Positions 19,883-27,665 of a DNA stretch of 64,000 nucleotides are shown here, piece after piece. Origin of the DNA: Prevotella sp. P3-122 (GTDB taxonomy: Bacteria > Bacteroidota > Bacteroidia > Bacteroidales > Bacteroidaceae). Every line of letters starts with the position of its first letter. Within the stretch, counting starts at the first letter, position 1. Made by a program: the position numbers and the translations under genes. Below the pieces are notes generated by a model that saw nothing but the letters and a program-made list of their open reading frames with translations, was not told the DNA's origin and made no database searches. Location: contig NZ_NPJH01000058.1 in NCBI RefSeq assembly GCF_002251365.1, forward strand, positions 1 through 64,000, written 5' to 3'.

Positions 19883-20051
19883 AGGTTCTTGCTTGTGGCA
19901 AGCGGCAAAGCCGAGTAGCTCTGGATTTTGCCATGTCAGATTTTTCACCTATCTTAGTGTTGCAAATCAAAATATGTATCAAACCCGACAGACATGGCAA
20001 AGATAGCAATAAAATCTGAGAAACTCTCTCCTTTTGGAGGAATTTTTTCAA
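19863..20051 (-). other. Short reading frame and palindromes upstream of the operon
   Basis: An open frame of 62 codons starts at ATG 20051 and overlaps the operon promoter. Its product would have a hydrophobic stretch (ILLLSLPCLSGLIHILIC) and a basic, Cys-ending tail. The DNA has the inverted repeat CCTTTTGGAGG-type hairpin near 20030-20045 and GGCAAGC/GCTTGCC-like repeats near 19890-19912. I think it more likely to be a repeated intergenic element than a gene, but a small peptide cannot be excluded. Confidence 0.3.
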
Positions 20052-20068
20052 TAATGGAGCAATTTTAT

Positions 20069-20291
20069 AGAGTGTACAGTTCTGTGTTCTAATTTTCGAG
20101 TTAAAAAGAAGCTTGTACTTCTTCTAACATTATGAGAATCAGATGTTATGCAAACAACGAATACCCCCTCAATTATACATCGCTATTTTATGATTAAAAA
20201 TTAGTCCATTTCAAATAAGTAAAACTTTAAATATCAAAGCTTTGGAATTATATTGTAATATCAGAAAGTGGAACATAGAACTGTACACCCT
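20069..20291. repeat. Inverted-repeat element copy 2 (MITE-like, 223 bp)
   Basis: The ends are imperfect inverted repeats: AGAGTGTACAGTTCTGTGTT at the left, and at the right the reverse complement of AGGGTGTACAGTTCTATGTT. The core is AT-rich and has no gene. The outer 13 bp match the ends of the elements at 389 and 40376. No clear target duplication is seen. It sits between the giant-protein operon promoter and tRNA-Pro. Confidence 0.65.
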
Positions 20292-20303
20292 GGTTAGTTA
20301 CCA

Positions 20304-20338
20304 TAAAAAAAAGCCGACTGTTAATACAATCGGCTTAT
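20304..20338 (-). terminator. Terminator of tRNA-Pro
   Basis: On the minus strand a stem AAGCCGATTG/CAGTCGGCTT with a short loop is followed by eight T residues. It lies directly after the 3' end of tRNA-Pro (20345) and separates that transcript from the operon further left. Confidence 0.85.
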
Positions 20339-20344
20339 AACCTG

Positions 20345-20417
20345 TCGGGATGACCAGACTCGAACTGGCGACCTCGCGCCCCCCAGACGTGTGCGCTACC
20401 AACTGCGCTACATCCCG
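20345..20417 (-). tRNA. tRNA-Pro (anticodon GGG)
   Basis: The 73-nt gene folds as a standard cloverleaf: acceptor CGGGATG/CATCCCG, D stem GCGC/GCGC, T stem GCCAG/CTGGT with TTCGAGT loop. The anticodon loop CTGGGGG gives anticodon GGG, which reads CCC and CCT proline codons. The 3' CCA is not encoded and would be added by the Cca enzyme (gene at 60320). Its 3' end faces the low-G+C giant-protein region, a usual place for islands to integrate, but I found no second copy of the 3' end in this window. Confidence 0.93.
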
Positions 20418-20435
20418 TAGTTAGGTTTCGGAGTG

Positions 20436-20467
20436 CAAAGTTAATGTATTTAGGTGAAATGACCAAA
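20436..20467 (-). promoter_or_regulatory. Promoter of tRNA-Pro
   Basis: On the minus strand: TTTG (20464-20467), exactly 20 bp, TAACTTTG (20436-20443). It is a full match to the Bacteroidota consensus and starts transcription about 10 nt before the mature tRNA. Confidence 0.85.
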
Positions 20468-20549
20468 TTAATTGCCCTCTTTTTCTCTAAAAAACATATT
20501 TTAATAATATTAATGTTGCCGCGAGGACCATGGGATAATATATTTTTAG

Positions 20550-20557
20550 TAAATTTG
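20550..20557 (+). promoter_or_regulatory. Minus-7 box of the metalloprotease gene
   Basis: TAAATTTG matches the TAnnTTTG box and lies 14 bp before the ATG at 20572. No clear TTTG is seen 19-20 bp upstream, so the promoter may be weak or need an activator. Confidence 0.4.
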
Positions 20558-20571
20558 CAGCATACATATAA

Positions 20572-21810
20572 ATGAAACTGTTTATGAGAAAAATCAAATG
20601 GCTGTTTCCTGGATGTATATATATAATAATGTGTGGCCTGCTGTTGGCCTCATGTGGCGGTGACGATGGTCTCGACGACAGCAAGGAGGTTGCAGACATG
20701 GACGATGATGACACAAAGGCAACGCTCGATGACGGTTATACATATAGGCTTCCCGTGATATTCCATGTGCTATATAAAGATGCGGGCGACCTAAACCAGC
20801 ACATTCCGGCAAGCAGGTTGCAGCAGCTTATAAGCTATGTCAACATGGTGTACCGTGGCGGGCTTTTCGGCGACAGCAAGTCTGTCGGCGTGACGTTTGT
20901 GGCCGCGGAATACGATGAGAAAGGCAACAAGCTGGCCACTCCAGGGGTTGAGTACGTCAAGTGGACGGGAACCTATCCCATAGATCCCTCAGACTTCATG
21001 ACCGACAACAGCAATACCTACGTAAGCTATCTGTGGGATCCCAACGAGTATGTGAACGTAATGATGTACAACTTCAAGGGAACTGATGATGGAAATACCA
21101 TCCTTGGAATTAGCCACATGCCTTACGCCATAAAGGGAGACTCCATCCTTGGTGGGCTCGAGACTACTACGGCAAAGTACATATCAAAGGCAAACCTCAG
21201 ATATCCGCATTGTGTCTCTATCAACAGTCTGTATGCATACCTCGACGAAGAGGGCGGATTCTGGGAGAGTGACCGCTATGCTGCTACCGACCATAAGGCT
21301 ACATACATCAATCCCTCGGACGTAGTTGTCACGTTGGCTCACGAGCTTGGTCATTATCTTGGCCTGCACCATGCCTTCTCTGAGACCATGTCGACCGGGC
21401 CGGATGGCTTAGCAAGCGTTGAGACTGCAGACGGGTGCATGGACTCCGACTACTGCGACGATACGCCGTCATACAACAGAATTGAGTATATCGACAACAT
21501 GTTATATTACATGCAGCATACCAGTCAGCCCAAGCTGAAGGATGTCATAGTCCGCGAGTCGTGCGACGGACCGCAGTTTTTGTCCACGAACATTATGGAC
21601 TATGCCTACTCGCTCGGCTACGAGATAACGCAAGACCAGAAAGACCGAATGAGGTGGGTTATGTACTATTGCCCCATGATACCTGGTCCCAAGCGCAACG
21701 GAGCAAATACGAGGTCGGCAGGACAGGCGGGTAACGTGAAGCTAGACCTCCATCCCGTTACGGTGACTTGCAGGAAGACAGCATGTGGAAACCTACTAAT
21801 GAATGAATAG
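20572..21810 (+). CDS. Zinc-dependent metzincin lipoprotein (BF0631-like)
   Basis: A secreted lipid-anchored zinc protease. The N-terminus has a signal with lipobox (LLASC, Cys at about 28) and then an Asp-rich linker, which favours export beyond the inner membrane. The zinc site HELGHYLGLHH begins at about residue 256 and has the metzincin form HExGHxxGxxH. The downstream STNIMDY supplies the Met-turn. Paired cysteines in the C-terminal half may form disulfides. It resembles the Bacteroidales family named 'zinc-dependent metalloproteinase lipoprotein, BF0631 family'; that name is from memory. It stands alone after its own minus-7 box, 24 bp before aroA. The substrate is unknown. Confidence 0.85.
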   Translation: MKLFMRKIKWLFPGCIYIIMCGLLLASCGGDDGLDDSKEVADMDDDDTKATLDDGYTYRLPVIFHVLYKDAGDLNQHIPASRLQQLISYVNMVYRGGLFGDSKSVGVTFVAAEYDEKGNKLATPGVEYVKWTGTYPIDPSDFMTDNSNTYVSYLWDPNEYVNVMMYNFKGTDDGNTILGISHMPYAIKGDSILGGLETTTAKYISKANLRYPHCVSINSLYAYLDEEGGFWESDRYAATDHKATYINPSDVVVTLAHELGHYLGLHHAFSETMSTGPDGLASVETADGCMDSDYCDDTPSYNRIEYIDNMLYYMQHTSQPKLKDVIVRESCDGPQFLSTNIMDYAYSLGYEITQDQKDRMRWVMYYCPMIPGPKRNGANTRSAGQAGNVKLDLHPVTVTCRKTACGNLLMNE

Positions 21811-21834
21811 CAATAAAAGGAAAACTGATAAAAA

Positions 21835-23082
21835 ATGAAATATATTGTAACAGCACCCAAGACCATCGATGTGACCATCGACCTGCCATCATCCAAGAGC
21901 ATCTGCAACAGGGCACTTGTTATGCACGCCCTGGCGGGAGGTGGCTGCCTGCCAGACAATCTCTCCGACTGCGACGATACTGACGTGATGGTGAAAGCTT
22001 TGTGCAACAACCCCGATGTAATAGACATAAAGGCCGCGGGCACGGCAATGAGGTTCCTGACCGCATACTACAGCGTGGGAAGCGGAGAGCATCTCATCAC
22101 TGGCACTGAGCGTATGAGGCACCGCCCAATAGGGTTGCTCGTCGATGCCCTGCGATATCTTGGAGCGGAGATTGAGTATGCCGATGAGGATGGTTTCCCT
22201 CCGCTGCTGGTAAGGGGAAAGAAACTTGAGGGCGGACCATTGGAAATGCCGGGCAATGTCAGCTCGCAGTATATCTCTGCCCTGCTCATGATAGGCCCGG
22301 CGTTGAGCAAGGGTATTGAGCTGCATCTGAAGGGAAACATAGTGTCGAGACCGTATATAGACCTCACTCTGTGGATGATGAGGGAGTATGGTGCTGATGC
22401 TGAGTGGACAGACGTGGACACCATTACGGTGAAGCCCAAGCCATACGTCGAGAGACGCTATCTGGTAGAGAACGACTGGAGTGCGGCCTCATACTGGTAT
22501 GAGATACTCGCCTTGTGCAACGATCGCGAGTCGACGGTAAGGCTTACAGGACTTACCGATGGCTCGAAGCAGGGTGACTCCATAGCCCGATATATATCGT
22601 CCTTGCTCGGAGTGAAAACAGCGTTCGCACAGAAGAAGGAGGGCCTGCCCACAACAGTAACACTCACAAGGCATATTAGGACAATACCCCGCCTTGACTA
22701 CGACTTCATAAGCTCGCCCGACCTTGCTCAGACATACGTAGCTGCCTGCTGCGCCATGGGATTGCCTTTCCATTTCAAGGGGCTGGCAAGCCTGAAGATT
22801 AAGGAGACCGACCGTATAGAAGCCTTGAAGAACGAGTTGTGCAAACTGGGCTATGTCGTAAAAGACCGGAACAACAGCGAGCTGATTTGGGATGGTGAGA
22901 GATGTGCTCCTACAGGAGAACCTATCGATACCTACGAGGACCACCGTATGGCCATGGCATTCGCTCCACTGGCAATGACGTTTGGCAAGATAGAAATCAA
23001 CGACCCGCAGGTGGTGACCAAGTCGTACCCCCGTTTCTGGGACGACTTGAAGGCTGCTGGCTTTATCATAGAGGAGGCTTAG
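21835..23082 (+). CDS. aroA: 3-phosphoshikimate 1-carboxyvinyltransferase (EPSP synthase)
   Basis: Transfers the enolpyruvyl group of PEP to shikimate 3-phosphate, the sixth step of chorismate synthesis, in the cytoplasm. The family marks are present: PSSKSICNRA (about 19-28) for substrate phosphate binding, GTAMRFLTAYY (about 67-77), LKIKETDRIEALKNEL (about 321-336), TYEDHRMAMAFAPLA and VVTKSYPRFW near the C-terminus. At 415 residues it is slightly shorter than the E. coli enzyme (427). It begins 24 bp after the metalloprotease stop and ends 3 bp before the next gene, so it is probably co-transcribed with the small Cys-rich protein and the metal permease. Confidence 0.95.
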   Translation: MKYIVTAPKTIDVTIDLPSSKSICNRALVMHALAGGGCLPDNLSDCDDTDVMVKALCNNPDVIDIKAAGTAMRFLTAYYSVGSGEHLITGTERMRHRPIGLLVDALRYLGAEIEYADEDGFPPLLVRGKKLEGGPLEMPGNVSSQYISALLMIGPALSKGIELHLKGNIVSRPYIDLTLWMMREYGADAEWTDVDTITVKPKPYVERRYLVENDWSAASYWYEILALCNDRESTVRLTGLTDGSKQGDSIARYISSLLGVKTAFAQKKEGLPTTVTLTRHIRTIPRLDYDFISSPDLAQTYVAACCAMGLPFHFKGLASLKIKETDRIEALKNELCKLGYVVKDRNNSELIWDGERCAPTGEPIDTYEDHRMAMAFAPLAMTFGKIEINDPQVVTKSYPRFWDDLKAAGFIIEEA

Positions 23083-23085
23083 CCC

Positions 23086-23478
23086 ATGCTGTGGTATCTG
23101 GTGCTGCCTCTTGTCATACTTGGATTTGTGGCTGCCGTGGCGACAAGGCTACAGGGGAATGGCAGGGAAGATGCCGGAAGCGTGAATGCGCCGGCATCAC
23201 AATGTGGAACATGCGATGGCAACAACAGTAAGTGCGAGCAGGAGTGCATGATGGAGGCTGCGGTGAAGCCTGTGGAGTATTTTGATGATGAGGAACTGGA
23301 CAGATACAAGGGACGACCTTCTGACGCATATACCGACGATGAGGCTGACGAGTTTGCCGAGGTGATGTACACCATGCGCCCCGAGGAGGTGAGAGACTGG
23401 AACCGAAGCCTCATCCTCCGTGGCGTGAACGTACCTGACCAGATTAAGGACGAACTGATAGCAATGATGGATAGTTGA
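23086..23478 (+). CDS. Small membrane-anchored Cys-rich protein, unknown function
   Basis: 130 residues. One N-terminal membrane helix (about 2-20) is followed by a cluster of four cysteines, CGTCDGNNSKCEQEC (about 40-54), and an acidic, Tyr-containing C-terminal half. The CxxC-x6-CxxxC spacing could bind a metal or an Fe-S cluster, or form disulfides; this is inference. It lies 3 bp after aroA and its stop nearly touches the ZnuB-like permease start, so a role near metal transport is possible. Similar small proteins are sometimes annotated as phospholipase in Bacteroidota, for which I see no support. Confidence 0.75.
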   Translation: MLWYLVLPLVILGFVAAVATRLQGNGREDAGSVNAPASQCGTCDGNNSKCEQECMMEAAVKPVEYFDDEELDRYKGRPSDAYTDDEADEFAEVMYTMRPEEVRDWNRSLILRGVNVPDQIKDELIAMMDS

Positions 23479-23483
23479 GAGAT

Positions 23484-24305
23484 ATGGAGATACTCGAATA
23501 TAGTTTTTTCCAAAATGCCCTTCTGGGCAGTTTGCTGGCAAGCATCCTCTGTGGCATGGTTGGCACTTATATTGTCGCACGCAGGCTGGTATTCATAAGC
23601 GGAGGTATTACACACGCCTCATTTGGTGGTATCGGCCTGGGTGTATACCTTGGTGTAAACCCTGTACTGACAGCCATGGCGTTTGCCGTAGCAAGCGCGT
23701 TCGGGGTGGAGTGGATGTCAAGGCGTGGTGATGTGCGCGAGGATTCGGCTATAGCCATGTTCTGGACTCTCGGCATGAGCGTGGGCATCATCTGTTGTTT
23801 CCTCTCTCCTGGCTTCATGCCAGACATGCCGTCGTTTCTTTTCGGAAACATACTCACCATAGGCATGCCCGACTTGTGGTTGCTTGCTGCCGTTGCCCTT
23901 GTGGCCGGTCTGGTATTTGTGTTCTTCTACAGACAGATTCTTAGCGTGTCGTTCGACTCGACTTTCGCACGCTCCCAGGGGTTGCCTGTCAGCATCATAG
24001 AGTATGGCATGATGGCGCTCATAGCCCTTACCATAGTGTCTACGCTGCGCTTGGTAGGCATCGTGCTCGCCATAAGCCTGCTGACGATACCTCAGATGAC
24101 GGCCAACCTCTTTACGTTCAGCATGAAGCGTATCATCTTGGCGAGCATGGCGATAGGGTGGATAGACTGTCTGGTTGGCCTTGCAATTTCATATCACTGG
24201 AATGTGCCCTCGGGAGCATCAATAATATTTGTCAGCATACTGTTTTATGTCCTGCTGAAAACAATAAAATGGGTAGCAGGAAAGTTATTATATAAAGGTT
24301 GCTGA
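23484..24305 (+). CDS. ABC-3 family metal permease (ZnuB/MntB-like)
   Basis: An inner-membrane permease subunit of a zinc, manganese or iron ABC importer. Eight or so hydrophobic helices are visible. GLxxSIIEYG-like and IVSTLRLVGIVLAISLLTIPQ segments (about 195-215) are typical of the family's core and coupling region, as is GGITHASFGGIGLG near residue 42. I chose ATG at 23484 (MEILEYSFF) over the in-frame TTG at 23475. The ATPase and binding protein are not next to it in this window. Metal specificity cannot be read from the sequence. Confidence 0.85.
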   Translation: MEILEYSFFQNALLGSLLASILCGMVGTYIVARRLVFISGGITHASFGGIGLGVYLGVNPVLTAMAFAVASAFGVEWMSRRGDVREDSAIAMFWTLGMSVGIICCFLSPGFMPDMPSFLFGNILTIGMPDLWLLAAVALVAGLVFVFFYRQILSVSFDSTFARSQGLPVSIIEYGMMALIALTIVSTLRLVGIVLAISLLTIPQMTANLFTFSMKRIILASMAIGWIDCLVGLAISYHWNVPSGASIIFVSILFYVLLKTIKWVAGKLLYKGC

Positions 24306-24320
24306 TGTAGCATAGAGAAC

Positions 24321-27300
24321 GTGTTGAAGACCACTATAAAGAAATATCGGATTTTATGGCTACTGTCGGCCTTGTTGCTGACGGTAGTGGGATGCTCGAC
24401 TGAGAAGAATACTTCGCAGTCGAGATGGTGGCATTCATTCAATGCAAGGTACAATACCTACTATAACGGTACCTTGGCCTACATCGACGCCTCGCTTGAG
24501 AAGGAAAAAGGCAACCAGGACAACTTTACCGAGATGATACCCATGTACTCGGTAGGAAACAAGAAGAGCCGCGAACTGGGAAAGGGCAACTATGACAAGG
24601 CCATAGAGAAATGTGAGAAGGCCATCAAGCTGCACAGCATAACCCGGCGGCCGGAATGGAACAAGAGCAGACGAAAGACGGAGAAAGACATTGAATGGCT
24701 CAGCCGGAAGGAGTACAATCCATTCCTGTGGAAGGCATGGATGCTGATGGGACGCTCGCAGTTCTATAAAGGTGCCTTCGATGAGGCTGCGTCCACATTC
24801 GCATACATGAGCCGCATTTATGCCACCCAGCCAGCCATTTACGGACGCGCAAGGGCATGGCTCGCCAAATGCTATGTGGAGCAGGAGTGGCTATACGATG
24901 CTGAGGATGTAATAAGAAACATGAATCGTGACTCCATACATTGGAGGGCGCAGAAGGAATGGGACTTCACCATGGCCGACTACTACATACACACAGCTGA
25001 GTACGACAAGGCCGTGCCATATTTGAAGAAGTCCATAAAACACGAGATGCGAAAGGTGCAGAGAGCACGACTGTGCTTCCTGCTCGGGCAGGTCTATGCC
25101 GCTTTGGGCGATAACGCCGCGGCATATAAGGCTTTCAGGAGCGTAGTAGCCAAGAACCCGCCCTATCAGATGGAGTTCAACGCACGCATAGCGATGACGG
25201 AGGTGATGGGCGCAACTCAGGCAAAGAAAATGGTTGGCTCGCTGAAGCGCATGGCTGCATCGGACAAGAACAAGGACTATCTTGACCAGGTATACTATGC
25301 TATAGGAAACATTTATATGGCCCAGCGTGATACTGCCAACGCTATAGCCAATTACGAGAAAGGAGCCATGAAGGCCACACGTGCCGGCATAGAGAAAGGT
25401 GTGCTCTTGCTCAAGCTGGGCGACATCTATTGGCAGAAGGAAAAATTCGCAGATGCACGCAGATGCTATGGCGAGGCTATCGGACTGCTTGACAAGGAAC
25501 GTGACGACTATGAGCAGCTGTCCACTCGCTCGAAGGTTCTCGACGAGCTGGTGCCTTTCACTGACGCCGTCTATTTGCAGGACTCCCTACAGGCTCTTGC
25601 AAAAATGGACGAGAAGCAGCGTAATGAGGCTATTGACAGAGTAATAACGGCACTCAAGAAGAAAGAAAAGGAAGAACGCGACCGCCAGGCTGAGGCTAAT
25701 GCGCAGCAGACCTTGCAGCGGAACGGAGGAAACCGTAATTCCAATACTGCTACTCGCCCAAATACAACAACACCACAAGGCGGAAGACAGGATGCCACAT
25801 GGTATTTCTATAGTGCCATGGCGGTGCAGCAGGGTAAGCAGACTTTTGAACGCCAATGGGGAAAGAGAGAGAATGTCGACAACTGGCAGCGTATAAACAA
25901 GACAGTAGTGGCCGGCCTGGGAGGTACAGACGAAGCAGAGCTTACGGAGGAACAAAAGGATTCTATAGAGCAGGCTGAGGCTGTGCAGGACTCGCTCGAA
26001 CAGGTGAATGACAGTGCGCAGAACGACCCGCATAAGCGTGAGTATTATCTTGCGCAAATTCCTTTTACGGAGGAGCAAGTGGCTGCAAGTAATGTCATAA
26101 TCATGGACGGACTATACAACTCTGGTGTCATATTCAAGGACAAGCTCGACAATCTTGATTTGAGTGAGAAAGCATTACGGCGACTGGAGGATAAATTCCC
26201 CGACTTTAAACATAATGATGACCTATACTATCACATGTTCCTGCTATACTCCAGGATGGGACAGCATGACATGGCGGCCTCATATGTGGAAAAACTTAGG
26301 ACTACTTTCCCCGAAAGCCAATGGACAACGCTTCTCACCGACCCATATTTCGAGGAGAATGCTGTCTTTGGTACGCATCTTGAGGATTCTCTATACGCAG
26401 CTACCTACGAGGCTTTCAAGCATGACAGATTACAAGAGATTGCAGCAAACGCCTACATCTCGGAGACGAGGTTCCCAATAGGTGCCAATAGGGACAAGTT
26501 CCTTTTCATAGGCGGTCTTGCAAAACTAAATGGCGGAGATGCAACTGGGTGTCTTGCGGACATGAGAATTCTTGTGGAGAAATTCCCGCAAAGCAAACTT
26601 GCGGAGATGGCGGGTATGATAGTAAATGGTGTGAAGGAAGGACGCCCTTTGCATGGAGGTAAGTTTGATCTTGGCGATGTGTGGTCGAGACGTACAGCAG
26701 TTCTTGCAGACAGCGATTCAATCAATGCCAGACAGTTCGACCCTGAGCGTAATACAAAGTTCGTGTATGTTCTGGCATACCTGCCAGACTCTGTTGATGA
26801 GAACAAACTGCTCTATCAGATGGCGAAATTCAATTTTGCCAACTATATTGTGCGTAACTTCGAGATATCTTTCGATGATGACAATATGCTCAGAAGGCTT
26901 GTGGTAAGCGGCTTCCGTAACTACGATGAGGCTTGGCAGTATGCAAGACACCTGCATACGCAAACAGCACTCAGACAACTTGCCGAGAAAGCCAGGTCGT
27001 TGGTAATCAGTGAGGAAAACCTGGCGCTGATAGGTACCAATTTCAGCTATGCTGACTATCAGGCGTTCTACGACGAGCATTTCGCCCCACTTGAGACCAT
27101 CAAGCAGCCTCTCCTCAACGAGCCTGTATGGAATCTGCGTGACAGCGAAGACGAACCGTCTGCAAAACCTGCAGAAGAGAAGACTCCTGCCGACACTCCT
27201 GCTGACGGACTGTTTAATATAGATGAGTATGAGGGAGCAGAGAAAACCGATACAGAGATTATACCACTTGATGATGGTGGAGGTAATATCCCCGCAAAAT

Positions 27301-27626
27301 CAGACATACAGGAGGATGAAGGCACCCTAACCCTGCCTGCAGACAGCAATGACACTTCTGGCGACACACCTGCAGACAGCAATACGATGGAAATAGATGA
27401 TCCGGATACCCCAGAGCCCCAGGTTAATCAGGACAATCCGAATAATCAGAAAACTACGGACACCCCGGTAGACATCCAAGAAGACATCCAAGAAGACACG
27501 CAAACTTCTGATGACACCATCTATTTCGATGACACCCCACAGCCCACACAGGGCACCACAAAACAGAAGACAACCGAGAACACCTACGACCTCGAGGACG
27601 AATACTACGAGCTTGACGGATTTTAG
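24321..27626 (+). CDS. TPR lipoprotein, PorW/SprE-like type IX secretion component
   Basis: Probably the periplasmic lipoprotein that links the type IX secretion motor and core with the outer-membrane parts. The signal ends in a lipobox (LLTVVGC, Cys about 25). Residues about 75-450 and 560-760 are helical TPR-type repeats. The last 150 residues are Pro/Thr/Asp-rich low complexity. The length of 1,101 residues and the segment SFNARYNTYYNGTLAYIDAS (about 39-58) fit the SprE/PorW family as I remember it. The next gene is porX, another type IX gene, which supports the call. No ATG fits: the start is GTG at 24321 or TTG at 24324. The gap to the permease stop is 15 bp. Confidence 0.8.
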   Translation: MLKTTIKKYRILWLLSALLLTVVGCSTEKNTSQSRWWHSFNARYNTYYNGTLAYIDASLEKEKGNQDNFTEMIPMYSVGNKKSRELGKGNYDKAIEKCEKAIKLHSITRRPEWNKSRRKTEKDIEWLSRKEYNPFLWKAWMLMGRSQFYKGAFDEAASTFAYMSRIYATQPAIYGRARAWLAKCYVEQEWLYDAEDVIRNMNRDSIHWRAQKEWDFTMADYYIHTAEYDKAVPYLKKSIKHEMRKVQRARLCFLLGQVYAALGDNAAAYKAFRSVVAKNPPYQMEFNARIAMTEVMGATQAKKMVGSLKRMAASDKNKDYLDQVYYAIGNIYMAQRDTANAIANYEKGAMKATRAGIEKGVLLLKLGDIYWQKEKFADARRCYGEAIGLLDKERDDYEQLSTRSKVLDELVPFTDAVYLQDSLQALAKMDEKQRNEAIDRVITALKKKEKEERDRQAEANAQQTLQRNGGNRNSNTATRPNTTTPQGGRQDATWYFYSAMAVQQGKQTFERQWGKRENVDNWQRINKTVVAGLGGTDEAELTEEQKDSIEQAEAVQDSLEQVNDSAQNDPHKREYYLAQIPFTEEQVAASNVIIMDGLYNSGVIFKDKLDNLDLSEKALRRLEDKFPDFKHNDDLYYHMFLLYSRMGQHDMAASYVEKLRTTFPESQWTTLLTDPYFEENAVFGTHLEDSLYAATYEAFKHDRLQEIAANAYISETRFPIGANRDKFLFIGGLAKLNGGDATGCLADMRILVEKFPQSKLAEMAGMIVNGVKEGRPLHGGKFDLGDVWSRRTAVLADSDSINARQFDPERNTKFVYVLAYLPDSVDENKLLYQMAKFNFANYIVRNFEISFDDDNMLRRLVVSGFRNYDEAWQYARHLHTQTALRQLAEKARSLVISEENLALIGTNFSYADYQAFYDEHFAPLETIKQPLLNEPVWNLRDSEDEPSAKPAEEKTPADTPADGLFNIDEYEGAEKTDTEIIPLDDGGGNIPAKSDIQEDEGTLTLPADSNDTSGDTPADSNTMEIDDPDTPEPQVNQDNPNNQKTTDTPVDIQEDIQEDTQTSDDTIYFDDTPQPTQGTTKQKTTENTYDLEDEYYELDGF

Positions 27627-27665
27627 GGTGTCTCGCCATATAAGTTGGACATAAAAATCAGAGAC

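Noticed and set aside
20345-20417. tRNA-Pro 3' end as a proven attachment site
   Set aside because: No duplicate of the 3' end and no integrase are in the window, so this stays a suggestion.
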